Translations under genes and position numbers: made by a program
Source: Ruminococcaceae bacterium UBA1405
Lineage (GTDB): Bacteria > Bacillota > Clostridia > Oscillospirales > Ruminococcaceae
Direction: 5' to 3'
NCBI GenBank assembly: GCA_002305685.1
Contig: DBQB01000037.1
Location: 1-7,946, forward strand
Length of the DNA stretch: 7,946 nt
Part shown: in pieces, positions 1 through 6,013 of the stretch
Layout: every line of letters begins with the position of its first letter
How positions within the stretch are numbered: position 1 is the stretch's first letter
Notes under the pieces: generated by a model
The model's database searches: none
Seen by the model: only the letters and a program-made list of their open reading frames with translations
What the model was told of the DNA's origin: nothing

Positions 1-171
1 TCTTATAAGGACAAAATGTAAGGAGGATAGAAAAAGAGATATGGAACAAGGAAATGGTTGTTATGAATGTATATATATTCTGTTTAATTGTATTTATATA
101 CTGCCGCTTTGTGGATTTTCCAAGAATAAAAATATAGGCCGTTCAAACAGTTATGCCAAACAGTGGCTTAC
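1..171. other. Left-edge AT-rich non-coding stretch with a possible mini-ORF
   Basis: No gene is convincingly supported here. The stretch is AT-rich and lies downstream of aroD. A strong Shine-Dalgarno-like AAGGAGG sits at 20-26, and the nearest ATG (41) is 14 bases beyond it. The reading frame from that ATG runs 75 codons antisense into aroD and is not credible as a full gene. In another frame, ATG codons at 54 and 63 open a hydrophobic peptide of 27 or 24 residues ending at 137; an AAGGA at 48-52 lies 10 bases before the ATG at 63. The first 21 bases could also be the last codons (ending TAA at 19-21) of a plus-strand gene cut by the window edge, but six codons prove nothing. An 8-base direct repeat CAAACAGT occurs at 144-151 and 157-164. 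No convincing terminator for aroD is seen. Confidence 0.3.
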
Positions 172-948
172 TTATTTTTCCGAATGCAACAATTGCAAAA
201 TGTTTTTGAGCGCAATAGCGTCAATTTGTCCTGGTGCCGAGGTGGTGCCCAAAGCACCAAAGGTAACCGATGAACCAAAGTTCTCCCCACACAGTCGGCT
301 GATTACACCCGTTTGGGACATAGACATGGTAATCAGCGGCCGGCTCAATTTTGCCGACATTTCAGCAGTCACCGAGAGCAGAGTAAGTACGTCCTGAGGA
401 CAGCGAGGCATCGTTGCAACCTTCAAGATATCTGCTCCCAAGACTTCCATCCGCCGCAACCGCCAAATCAGTTCTTCGCTGGATGGAGTGGCGTGGAAAT
501 CATGGTTGGAACAAACTACATATTCTCCGTGGGAATGGGCTCTTTCGATGACCTGCCGAACGGTATTGTCACCGGTAAACAGCTCCACGTCCACCAAATC
601 GATCAGCCCGCTCTCCACCGCTTCACAGCTTACCTGAAGATAGCTTTCCGTATCCGCTTCGCAGACTCCCCCTTCCTCCTTGGTGCGGAAGGTGAAAAGC
701 AGTGGTATCTCCGGCAACTGACTTCGGATCAGGGTTAATATTTCCCGGCATCTGCCCTGTTCCAGAATACCCAAAAAAGAGTCTGCCCGCCATTCCACCA
801 GGTCCACCACCCGATGGGCCCCAATGGTCAACGGTGCAAGGATTTTGGCCTGTTGTACCACCTGTTCTGCCGTTTCAGCCATAATAGGCACACAAATTTT
901 AGGGATGCCTTCTCCTATTACAATTCCTTTGACCTTCACTGGATGCAT
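172..948 (-). CDS. aroD: 3-dehydroquinate dehydratase, type I (AroD)
   Basis: The 258-residue product should be the class I Schiff-base dehydroquinase. It converts 3-dehydroquinate to 3-dehydroshikimate in the cytoplasmic shikimate pathway to chorismate and aromatic amino acids. The family is usually about 250 residues. The expected active-site residues are all visible: Glu52 and Arg54 in VEWRAD, Arg88 and Glu92 in FRTKEEGG, His149 in SNHDF, the Schiff-base Lys176 in GADILKVA, Arg218 after the MSMSQTG segment, and Ser237 and Gln241 in TTSAPGQ. The offsets from the E. coli enzyme (His143, Lys170, Arg213, Gln236) are a constant 5-6, so the fold is intact. The ATG at 946-948 was chosen because homology begins there (VKGIVIGEG) and AAAGGA precedes it at good spacing. 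The open frame extends upstream to 1071, but those starts (TTG at 1071, ATG at 1044) lie inside the probable promoter. The gene stands alone, divergent from an EamA transporter; no other aro gene is visible. Confidence 0.95.
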   Translation of the reverse strand: MHPVKVKGIVIGEGIPKICVPIMAETAEQVVQQAKILAPLTIGAHRVVDLVEWRADSFLGILEQGRCREILTLIRSQLPEIPLLFTFRTKEEGGVCEADTESYLQVSCEAVESGLIDLVDVELFTGDNTVRQVIERAHSHGEYVVCSNHDFHATPSSEELIWRLRRMEVLGADILKVATMPRCPQDVLTLLSVTAEMSAKLSRPLITMSMSQTGVISRLCGENFGSSVTFGALGTTSAPGQIDAIALKNILQLLHSEK

Positions 949-1042
949 CTGATCAGATCCTTTCTCCGACGTTTCAACCGTTCTTGTGATCTCTATCTCA
1001 ATGTTTTTTGCTTGATCGTTGTTATCCTGCTTCTTTGCATCC

Positions 1043-1071
1043 ATTATATCATTGCATAACGGTAGCGGCAA
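1043..1071 (-). promoter_or_regulatory. aroD promoter (extended -10)
   Basis: On the minus strand TTGCCG (1066-1071) is separated by 17 bases from TATAAT (1043-1048), which is preceded by TGA to give an extended -10 (TGATATAAT). The inferred start of transcription is near 1036. That leaves a leader of about 88 bases before the aroD ATG and rules out the two upstream in-frame start codons. Confidence 0.7.
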
Positions 1072-1088
1072 GCGACAGTACCGATGTC

Positions 1089-1105
1089 TCTGTCAGCCTG
1101 ACAGA
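1089..1105. promoter_or_regulatory. 17-bp palindrome, possible operator between divergent genes
   Basis: The bases read TCTGTCAG-C-CTGACAGA, a perfect inverted repeat of 8+1+8. It lies 17 bases upstream of the aroD -35 and 30 bases upstream of the eamA -35, in the shared divergent control region. The one-base centre and lack of a T-run fit a dimeric repressor or activator site better than a terminator. The cognate regulator cannot be named from the sequence. Confidence 0.4.
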
Positions 1106-1135
1106 TAAAAATTTGTCTCCGCTTGTTCAGAAATC

Positions 1136-1164
1136 TTGACGGCAAATGGCAAAACCGATACACT
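1136..1164 (+). promoter_or_regulatory. eamA promoter, sigma-A type
   Basis: TTGACG (1136-1141, five of six consensus bases) is spaced 17 bases from TACACT (1159-1164, four of six). The inferred transcription start is near 1171, giving a leader of about 46 bases before the ATG at 1217. Confidence 0.5.
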
Positions 1165-1216
1165 GAAAGCAGTGACTTTTTTCCTGAAAATCCATTGAAA
1201 AAGGAAGCCAAAGACG

Positions 1217-2107
1217 ATGAAGATGCATCTCTCTCCCAAGGTCATTCTGTTTTTGGGGGTGTTAGGCGCCTCCCTTTCCTCTATTTTGGTCCGATTTTCC
1301 CAAGCTCCCTCCCTGGTTACCGCTACTTATCGGCTGCTGTGGTCAGTGGTATTGCTTACCGTGTGGGTGATCTGGAAATGTCGGGATCAACTGCGTTATA
1401 TCCAGAAAAGCGATTTCATATATTGTGGTCTCAGCGGTTTCTTCCTGGCGCTGCATTTCTGGAGTTGGTTTGAATCGCTGCGGCATACCAGCATTACCAG
1501 CAGTACCGTTCTGGTGAGCACGGAGGTAATCTTTACCGCTCTGGGTTTTGTGCTTTTGTTTCGTGGCGTACTACCCGCAAAGGCTCCCTGGTGTATTGCA
1601 TTGGCATTTGTGGGAAGTGTGATCATTGCGTTGGGAGATCAGGGCGGTACGTCGGGAAATGCCCTGTGGGGGGACCTGCTTTCACTGGCCGCGGCGGTAT
1701 TTGTCTCGGTTTATACGCTGATCGGCCGCAAACAGAGAGGACATCTCTCCACAACCGTCTATACCTATCTGGTTTATTGTGCCTGCTCCTTAACGCTTCT
1801 GGGTATGGATGTCGCGACCGGCACACCCATTGTGGGTTATCCCGTGCAGGAATTATTGATTGGATTGGGGTTGGCAGTGTTTTGCACCCTGATGGGACAT
1901 AGTGTTTTCAGCTATTGTCTGAAATATCTCTCTCCGGCCTATGTGGCATCGGTAAAATTGTGTGAACCCATTGGGGCTACCCTGTTGGGAATGCTGTTCT
2001 TTCTCGAGTTTCCCGGACCGGTACAGATTGCCGGTGGATTGATTGTGCTCTGCGGCGTTATGGGGTATTCTGCTCTGGAACGCAGAGGGGACGAAATGGG
2101 AAGATAG
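1217..2107 (+). CDS. EamA-family (drug/metabolite transporter) permease
   Basis: This 296-residue, very hydrophobic protein has the size and layout of a ten-helix EamA/DMT transporter made of two tandem five-helix repeats, roughly residues 8-141 and 151-288. The first helix (VILFLGVLGASLSSILVRFS) and the second-repeat segment around residues 240-263 (AYVASVKLCEPIGATLLG, then a Glu near the membrane edge) are typical of the family. Members sit in the cytoplasmic membrane and usually export metabolites such as amino acids. The substrate cannot be read from the sequence. The neighbouring divergent aroD raises the idea of an aromatic-pathway compound, but that is only inference. The start at 1217 is preceded by AAGGA with 10 bases spacing; a second ATG two codons later (1223) is too far from it. 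The gene appears monocistronic, with a promoter at 1136-1164 and a terminator at 2132-2184. Confidence 0.9.
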   Translation: MKMHLSPKVILFLGVLGASLSSILVRFSQAPSLVTATYRLLWSVVLLTVWVIWKCRDQLRYIQKSDFIYCGLSGFFLALHFWSWFESLRHTSITSSTVLVSTEVIFTALGFVLLFRGVLPAKAPWCIALAFVGSVIIALGDQGGTSGNALWGDLLSLAAAVFVSVYTLIGRKQRGHLSTTVYTYLVYCACSLTLLGMDVATGTPIVGYPVQELLIGLGLAVFCTLMGHSVFSYCLKYLSPAYVASVKLCEPIGATLLGMLFFLEFPGPVQIAGGLIVLCGVMGYSALERRGDEMGR

Positions 2108-2131
2108 AATTCCTCTCAAAAAACCTAAAAT

Positions 2132-2184
2132 AAGCCAGCGCTGTGGATATCCAAAAGGCATCAACAGCGCTGGCTTTGTATTTT
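2132..2184 (+). terminator. Rho-independent terminator of the EamA gene
   Basis: A perfect 13-bp stem (AAGCCAGCGCTGT at 2132-2144 with its complement at 2164-2176) encloses a 19-base loop that can partly pair further (GAT/ATC and CC/GG around AAAA). TTTGTATTTT follows. It starts 24 bases after the stop codon of the transporter gene. The A-rich left flank could let it act weakly on the other strand as well. Confidence 0.88.
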
Positions 2185-2243
2185 AGGCGTCAATCGCAGT
2201 AGTTTGATTCTCTGTGGTGCTAAAGCGGTCCTCGAAAACATAT

Positions 2244-2258
2244 ATTGATGGTATCAAT
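2244..2258. promoter_or_regulatory. Inverted repeat upstream of spoIIP
   Basis: ATTGAT-GGT-ATCAAT is a perfect 6+3+6 inverted repeat 14 bases before the spoIIP GTG. The half-sites resemble FNR/CRP-type TTGAT..ATCAA, but those have a four-base spacer. It may be a regulator site or chance. No clear sporulation-sigma promoter could be assigned in 2185-2272. Confidence 0.25.
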
Positions 2259-2272
2259 TCTATTGGGGATCG

Positions 2273-3532
2273 GTGATAAGATTGAGGGATTCAAAAAAAT
2301 ACCGGCAAACTTCGATTCGCGAAAAAAAAATTTGGCGAATCTTTCACCGGCTCGATCACAGCCGGTCCGAATGGAAATGGAAAAAGATCATGGCCCTACC
2401 GGTTTGTAGTTTTTTGCTGTTTTTGCTTCTGCAAAATACAAATCCACTGAATATATTGGAACAAGCTGCTCTTTTTTCGCTGGCTCTTACTCTGCCGGAA
2501 GCCGGAATGGAAACTTTTTGGGAGTCATACCAGTTAGAAAGTCCGCCTGAAACGGTTTCCTCTGACGCCAATCCACCTTCTTCGGACACATCTATCACCT
2601 GGACTTCTTCCTCTTCCGTACAGGCTTCGCTTGCTGTCTCATCGTCCCTGTCCTCCGTATCGTCCCCATCCTCCGCGGCGGCCATGCTCACCCCGATTCC
2701 TGACACCATATCCAGCCGTTCGATTGCGCCGGAAAATCGCGGGGTTATTCTCTCCCAGACCTTCACCGCCATAGATTCTCCCATCTATATTCAGTATGGG
2801 CAGGGGAAGATCAAAAACAGTACCAATCTCACCAACGCCCAGGCGGAAGAAATTTTGGACATTCCTTTCTCTATGACGGTGGAGGATCTCTCTGAGCCGC
2901 TGGTACTCATTTATCATACCCATGCGACAGAAGCTTATGAACCACTGGACGCGGAGGTTTATGACAAAACCTACAACTGGCGCTCCACCGACAACGAAAA
3001 CAATATGGTGGCGGTGGGGGCTGTGGTGGCGCAGCGGTTGGAGGAAGCTGGTATTGGGGTGATACATATTACCCAGCAGCATGACTATCCCTCATACAAT
3101 GGAGCATATGACAACAGTGCTGAGACGGTTCGTCAGGCTTTGGAGCAATACCCATCCATACAGGTAATCCTGGATATCCATCGGGACGCCATCCAGCAGG
3201 ATGCGGACACCATCATCAAGGCTGTGGCTGAGATTGACGGAAAAAAAGCGGCGCAACTGATGCTGGTAGCCCCCTGTGACGACGATGGTTCGCTGGGGGT
3301 ACCCGGATGGCAATCCAACCTTCGCTTTTCTGCCGCTTTGCAGGATACCTTGGAAACCATGTATCCCGGCCTTTGCCGTCCCGTCTTTTTCTGTTACCGG
3401 AAATACAATATGGATCTATGTCCCAACGGGGCACTGATTGAAGTCGGCTCCCATGGGAATACTTTGGAGGAGGCTAAGTATACAGCGGAGCTTCTTGCCA
3501 ATGCTCTGACGGTATTGTTAAAAGGCCAATAA
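2273..3532 (+). CDS. spoIIP: Stage II sporulation protein P (SpoIIP)
   Basis: This 419-residue protein is the membrane-anchored peptidoglycan amidase/endopeptidase that works with SpoIID and SpoIIM. Together they thin septal peptidoglycan and drive engulfment of the forespore. A basic N-terminus leads into a membrane segment at about 39-54, then a Ser/Thr/Pro-rich spacer at about 96-140. The SpoIIP catalytic domain fills about 205-419. Family signatures are clear: LIYHTHATEAY (His215, His217, Glu220), NWRSTDNENN around 235-244, HDYPSYNGAY at 270-279, VILDIHRDA with His303, and IEVGSHGNTLEEA at 389-401. GTG at 2273 is weakly supported (GGGGAT just upstream). An in-frame TTG at 2282 preceded four bases earlier by GGTGAT is an equally good start. 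The order spoIIP, small gene, lepA matches the gpr-spoIIP-yqxA-lepA region of Bacillus subtilis, except that gpr is not here. It is probably transcribed with the small gene 47 bases downstream. Confidence 0.95.
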   Translation: MIRLRDSKKYRQTSIREKKIWRIFHRLDHSRSEWKWKKIMALPVCSFLLFLLLQNTNPLNILEQAALFSLALTLPEAGMETFWESYQLESPPETVSSDANPPSSDTSITWTSSSSVQASLAVSSSLSSVSSPSSAAAMLTPIPDTISSRSIAPENRGVILSQTFTAIDSPIYIQYGQGKIKNSTNLTNAQAEEILDIPFSMTVEDLSEPLVLIYHTHATEAYEPLDAEVYDKTYNWRSTDNENNMVAVGAVVAQRLEEAGIGVIHITQQHDYPSYNGAYDNSAETVRQALEQYPSIQVILDIHRDAIQQDADTIIKAVAEIDGKKAAQLMLVAPCDDDGSLGVPGWQSNLRFSAALQDTLETMYPGLCRPVFFCYRKYNMDLCPNGALIEVGSHGNTLEEAKYTAELLANALTVLLKGQ

Positions 3533-3579
3533 ATTTCTTATACCGGTACGGCAGAAAAACAAAAGGATGTGGAAACCAT

Positions 3580-3996
3580 ATGCGGAAAAAGAGAAGAAAA
3601 CCGTTTGGAAGAAAAGTAGGTAAAAGATCCGCCATAAAAGCTCTTGCATTCTGGCGCAGCACCGCCCTTTCCTGTATTATCAGTTGGATTGTCATTGGTT
3701 TTTGGGCTGCCTTGTTGGTTGTCACAGATCAGGGAGAGCAGAACCGGTATATTCCGGAAGATACTATGCTCTCGCTGACCCATCCGGCTCCCTTGACCTT
3801 ACAGCTGTATCTGTTTGGAGAGGGATATCAGCTGGATTATACCTTTCTCAATGAAACCGCAAAATATTTACAGCAGTGTTTTACTCTGATTCCTGCGCCG
3901 CTTCGGCTGTTGGGACAGCTTTCTCTTTCCGCTCAGGAACAATACGCTCTGTGGGAGCAGCAGCAGCGGATGCAGGACTTCTGGAACAGTATTTGA
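3580..3996 (+). CDS. Hypothetical single-span membrane protein between spoIIP and lepA
   Basis: I do not recognise a family for this 138-residue protein. The N-terminal 26 residues carry 12 Lys/Arg, followed by one clear membrane helix at about 28-49. This predicts a cytoplasmic N-terminus and roughly 88 residues outside, ending in a Gln-rich stretch (AQEQYALWEQQQRMQ). The start ATG at 3580 has AAGGA 12 bases upstream, and GTGGA closer. It follows spoIIP by 47 bases with no terminator between, and a hairpin terminator follows it, so the two probably form one transcript. In Bacillus subtilis the corresponding slot holds yqxA, also a small membrane protein. I cannot show sequence homology, so the shared position is only a hint of a sporulation-linked role. 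The intact frame, basic-then-hydrophobic layout and flanking terminator support a real gene. Confidence 0.65.
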   Translation: MRKKRRKPFGRKVGKRSAIKALAFWRSTALSCIISWIVIGFWAALLVVTDQGEQNRYIPEDTMLSLTHPAPLTLQLYLFGEGYQLDYTFLNETAKYLQQCFTLIPAPLRLLGQLSLSAQEQYALWEQQQRMQDFWNSI

Positions 3997-4035
3997 CCTT
4001 CTTGATCTCATGAAATCCATTGAGAAAAAAGCGTC

Positions 4036-4072
4036 AAACCGGTGGGAAGCAAATTGCTTTCCCACCGGTTTT
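4036..4072 (+). terminator. Terminator of the spoIIP/small-gene unit
   Basis: A 13-bp stem (AAACCGGTGGGAA at 4036-4048 paired with 4059-4071), extendable by GC/GC around AAATT after a one-base bulge, ends in only four T residues (4069-4072). It lies 39 bases after the small gene's stop. The short T-run makes complete termination uncertain, so some read-through into lepA is possible. Confidence 0.7.
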
Positions 4073-4083
4073 CGTGATATAAT
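4054..4083 (+). promoter_or_regulatory. lepA promoter (extended -10) overlapping the terminator
   Basis: An extended -10, TGATATAAT, ends in TATAAT at 4078-4083. A weak -35 (TTGCTT, 4054-4059) lies 18 bases upstream, inside the loop and right arm of the preceding terminator hairpin. The inferred start is near 4090, leaving a leader of about 58 bases before the TTG start of lepA. Confidence 0.65.
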
Positions 4084-4135
4084 GGAATCATAGTGTTTGT
4101 CATAGGCATATTCCTGTTTTTTCTATACCAATCTT

Positions 4136-4143
4136 GAGGTGAT
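4136..4143 (+). promoter_or_regulatory. Ribosome-binding site that sets the lepA start at TTG
   Basis: GAGGTGAT is complementary to the 3' end of 16S rRNA over eight bases and ends four bases before TTG (4148-4150). The GTG it contains (4139-4141) is in frame but is part of the site itself. Confidence 0.8.
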
Positions 4144-4147
4144 TTAT

Positions 4148-5956
4148 TTGTCATATAACAGCAAAAATATCCGCAATTTCTGTATCATCGCTCATATCGA
4201 TCACGGAAAATCCACCTTGGCCGACCGTATTCTGGAAAAAACCAGCGCCGTTTCTTTGCGGGATATGGAGGATCAGCTGCTGGACAATATGGATATCGAG
4301 CGGGAGCGGGGCATTACCATCAAGGCTCGCGCCGTTCGACTGGGTTATCATGCTCAAAACGGGAAGGATTATATTTTCAATCTCATCGATACCCCCGGAC
4401 ATGTGGACTTTAACTATGAGGTTTCCCGTTCTCTTGCTGCCTGTGAGGGCGCGATTCTGATTGTGGACGCTTCCCAGGGGATCGAAGCTCAGACTTTGGC
4501 CAACACCTATCTGGCTTTGGAACACGATTTGGAGATACTGCCGGTGCTCAATAAAATTGATCTTCCTGCCGCCGACCCGGAACGGATAGCCCATGAGGTG
4601 GAAGATGTGATCGGGATACCGGCGCTGGACGCCCCTCGAATCTCAGCCAAAAACGGAATCAACATCGAAGCGGTGCTGGAAGATATTGTACAGAATATTC
4701 CAGCACCGGAAAGCAATGTCGATGCACCGCTGCGGGCGCTGATCTTTGATTCCTACTATGACAGTTATCGCGGCGTCATCGTTTATGTTCGGGTCAAGGA
4801 AGGCAAACTGAAAACAGGGGATACCATCCGTATGATGGCCAGCGGTGCAGAGTACACTGTGGTGGAAGTGGGCTATATGGGGGCCACCAACCTGATCCCG
4901 GCACAGGAGCTTCTGGCCGGGGAGGTAGGATATATTGCTGCCAGCATCAAAAATGTGCGGGAAACCGCTGTTGGCGATACGGTAACGCTGGCTGATCGTC
5001 CCGCTCCCGAACCGCTGCCGGGTTATCGAAAAGCGAATCCCATGGTCTTTTCCGGTATCTATCCGGCGGATGGGGCCAGATATCCGGACTTGCGGGATGC
5101 TCTGGAAAAATTACAGCTCAACGATGCGTCCCTCTCCTTCGAGCCGGAAACCTCGGTGGCTTTGGGATTTGGGTTTCGATGCGGTTTTTTGGGACTGCTG
5201 CATATGGAAATCATCCAGGAACGGTTGGAACGGGAGTATAATCTGGATCTGATCACTACTGCCCCCAGCGTCATCTATGAAATTACCCTCACCAACGGGG
5301 AGACGGTGATGATCGATAACCCCACCAACTATCCCGATCCCGCTACCATCGCTTCCGCACGGGAGCCTTATGTCAAGGCCAGCATCTTTACCCCAGTGGA
5401 ATACATCGGAAATATTATGGAGCTGTGTCAGCAACGGCGGGGAATCTATAAAGATACCAAATATCTGGACACCGACCGGGTGGAACTGCATTATGATCTG
5501 CCGCTGGCTGAAATTATCTATGATTTCTTTGACGCCCTCAAATCCCGTACCCGCGGTTATGCCTCCTTTGACTATGAACTCAGCGATTACCGGGATTCCA
5601 AGCTGGTGAAACTGGACATCCTCCTCAACGGTGAGATGGTGGATGCGCTGTCCTTCATTGTCTTTGCGGACAGTGCCTATCCCCGAGCCCGTAAAATGGT
5701 GGAGCGGCTCAAGGAACATATTCCCCGTCAGCTCTTTGAAGTTCCCATCCAGGCGGCGGTGGGCGGTAAGGTTATCGCTCGGGAAACCGTTAAGGCGATG
5801 CGCAAGGATGTATTGGCCAAATGTTATGGCGGCGATATTACCCGTAAGAAAAAGCTGCTGGAAAAACAGAAGGAAGGTAAAAAACGGATGCGTCAGCTGG
5901 GCTCGGTGGAGGTTCCCCAGGAAGCCTTTATGGCTGTACTCAAGCTGGACGAATAA
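4148..5956 (+). CDS. lepA: Elongation factor 4 / LepA, ribosome-associated GTPase
   Basis: This is a full-length 602-residue LepA (EF4), a translational GTPase related to EF-G. It binds the ribosome and affects translation initiation, elongation and back-translocation, especially under ionic stress. G motifs are all present: P-loop AHIDHGKST (15-23), switch II DTPGH (81-85, with the catalytic His85), NKID (135-138) and SAK (166-168). EF-G-like domains II, III and V follow, then the LepA-specific C-terminal domain ending KKRMRQLGSVEVPQEAF. I chose TTG at 4148 because GAGGTGAT (4136-4143) is a near-perfect Shine-Dalgarno at correct spacing. The in-frame GTG at 4139 lies inside that ribosome-binding site and cannot use it. 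The gene has its own promoter and a strong terminator, so it is probably a single-gene unit. In Bacillus it lies near spoIIP and hemW/hrcA; here two unrelated converging genes follow instead. Confidence 0.97.
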   Translation: MSYNSKNIRNFCIIAHIDHGKSTLADRILEKTSAVSLRDMEDQLLDNMDIERERGITIKARAVRLGYHAQNGKDYIFNLIDTPGHVDFNYEVSRSLAACEGAILIVDASQGIEAQTLANTYLALEHDLEILPVLNKIDLPAADPERIAHEVEDVIGIPALDAPRISAKNGINIEAVLEDIVQNIPAPESNVDAPLRALIFDSYYDSYRGVIVYVRVKEGKLKTGDTIRMMASGAEYTVVEVGYMGATNLIPAQELLAGEVGYIAASIKNVRETAVGDTVTLADRPAPEPLPGYRKANPMVFSGIYPADGARYPDLRDALEKLQLNDASLSFEPETSVALGFGFRCGFLGLLHMEIIQERLEREYNLDLITTAPSVIYEITLTNGETVMIDNPTNYPDPATIASAREPYVKASIFTPVEYIGNIMELCQQRRGIYKDTKYLDTDRVELHYDLPLAEIIYDFFDALKSRTRGYASFDYELSDYRDSKLVKLDILLNGEMVDALSFIVFADSAYPRARKMVERLKEHIPRQLFEVPIQAAVGGKVIARETVKAMRKDVLAKCYGGDITRKKKLLEKQKEGKKRMRQLGSVEVPQEAFMAVLKLDE

Positions 5957-5963
5957 TCCCAAT

Positions 5964-6001
5964 AAAAATGCTCTGCATCCGGAAAGGTGCAGAGCATTTT
6001 T
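5964..6001. terminator. Bidirectional terminator between lepA and the converging secreted-protein gene
   Basis: A perfect 14-bp stem (AAAAATGCTCTGCA at 5964-5977 with 5988-6001) surrounds a ten-base loop. The stem begins with A5 and ends with T5, so it has a U-tract in either direction. It lies 7 bases after the lepA stop and 12 bases beyond the stop of the minus-strand gene at 6014, so it probably ends both transcripts. Confidence 0.9.
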
Positions 6002-6013
6002 GGTTTGTTCTGT

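Noticed and set aside
155..167. GCCA-AACAG-TGGC hairpin downstream of aroD as its terminator
   Set aside because: The stem is four base pairs and the T-run on the minus strand is some 20 bases further on, so it does not form a proper intrinsic terminator.
41..397. 118-residue plus-strand ORF with a strong Shine-Dalgarno-like AAGGAGG upstream
   Set aside because: Two thirds of it is antisense to aroD, the spacing to the ATG is 14 bases, and the protein resembles nothing known.
1161..1182. CACTG-AAAG-CAGTG hairpin followed by six T, terminator-like, before the EamA gene
   Set aside because: The stem is only five base pairs, it overlaps the -10 and inferred start of the gene's own promoter, and there is no upstream plus-strand gene to terminate.
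2239..2266. Possible sigma-E promoter (CATATATT with a downstream element) for spoIIP
   Set aside because: The -35-like part is suggestive, but the bases at the expected -10 position (CTATTGGG) match the consensus poorly.
2356..2784. 142-residue minus-strand ORF with an acidic run opposite spoIIP
   Set aside because: The acidic run is the reverse complement of the Ser-rich spacer of SpoIIP; it has no independent support.
5111..5962. 283-residue minus-strand open frame opposite lepA
   Set aside because: It is antisense to a fully conserved LepA, has no recognisable domain, and arises from the codon bias of the plus-strand gene.
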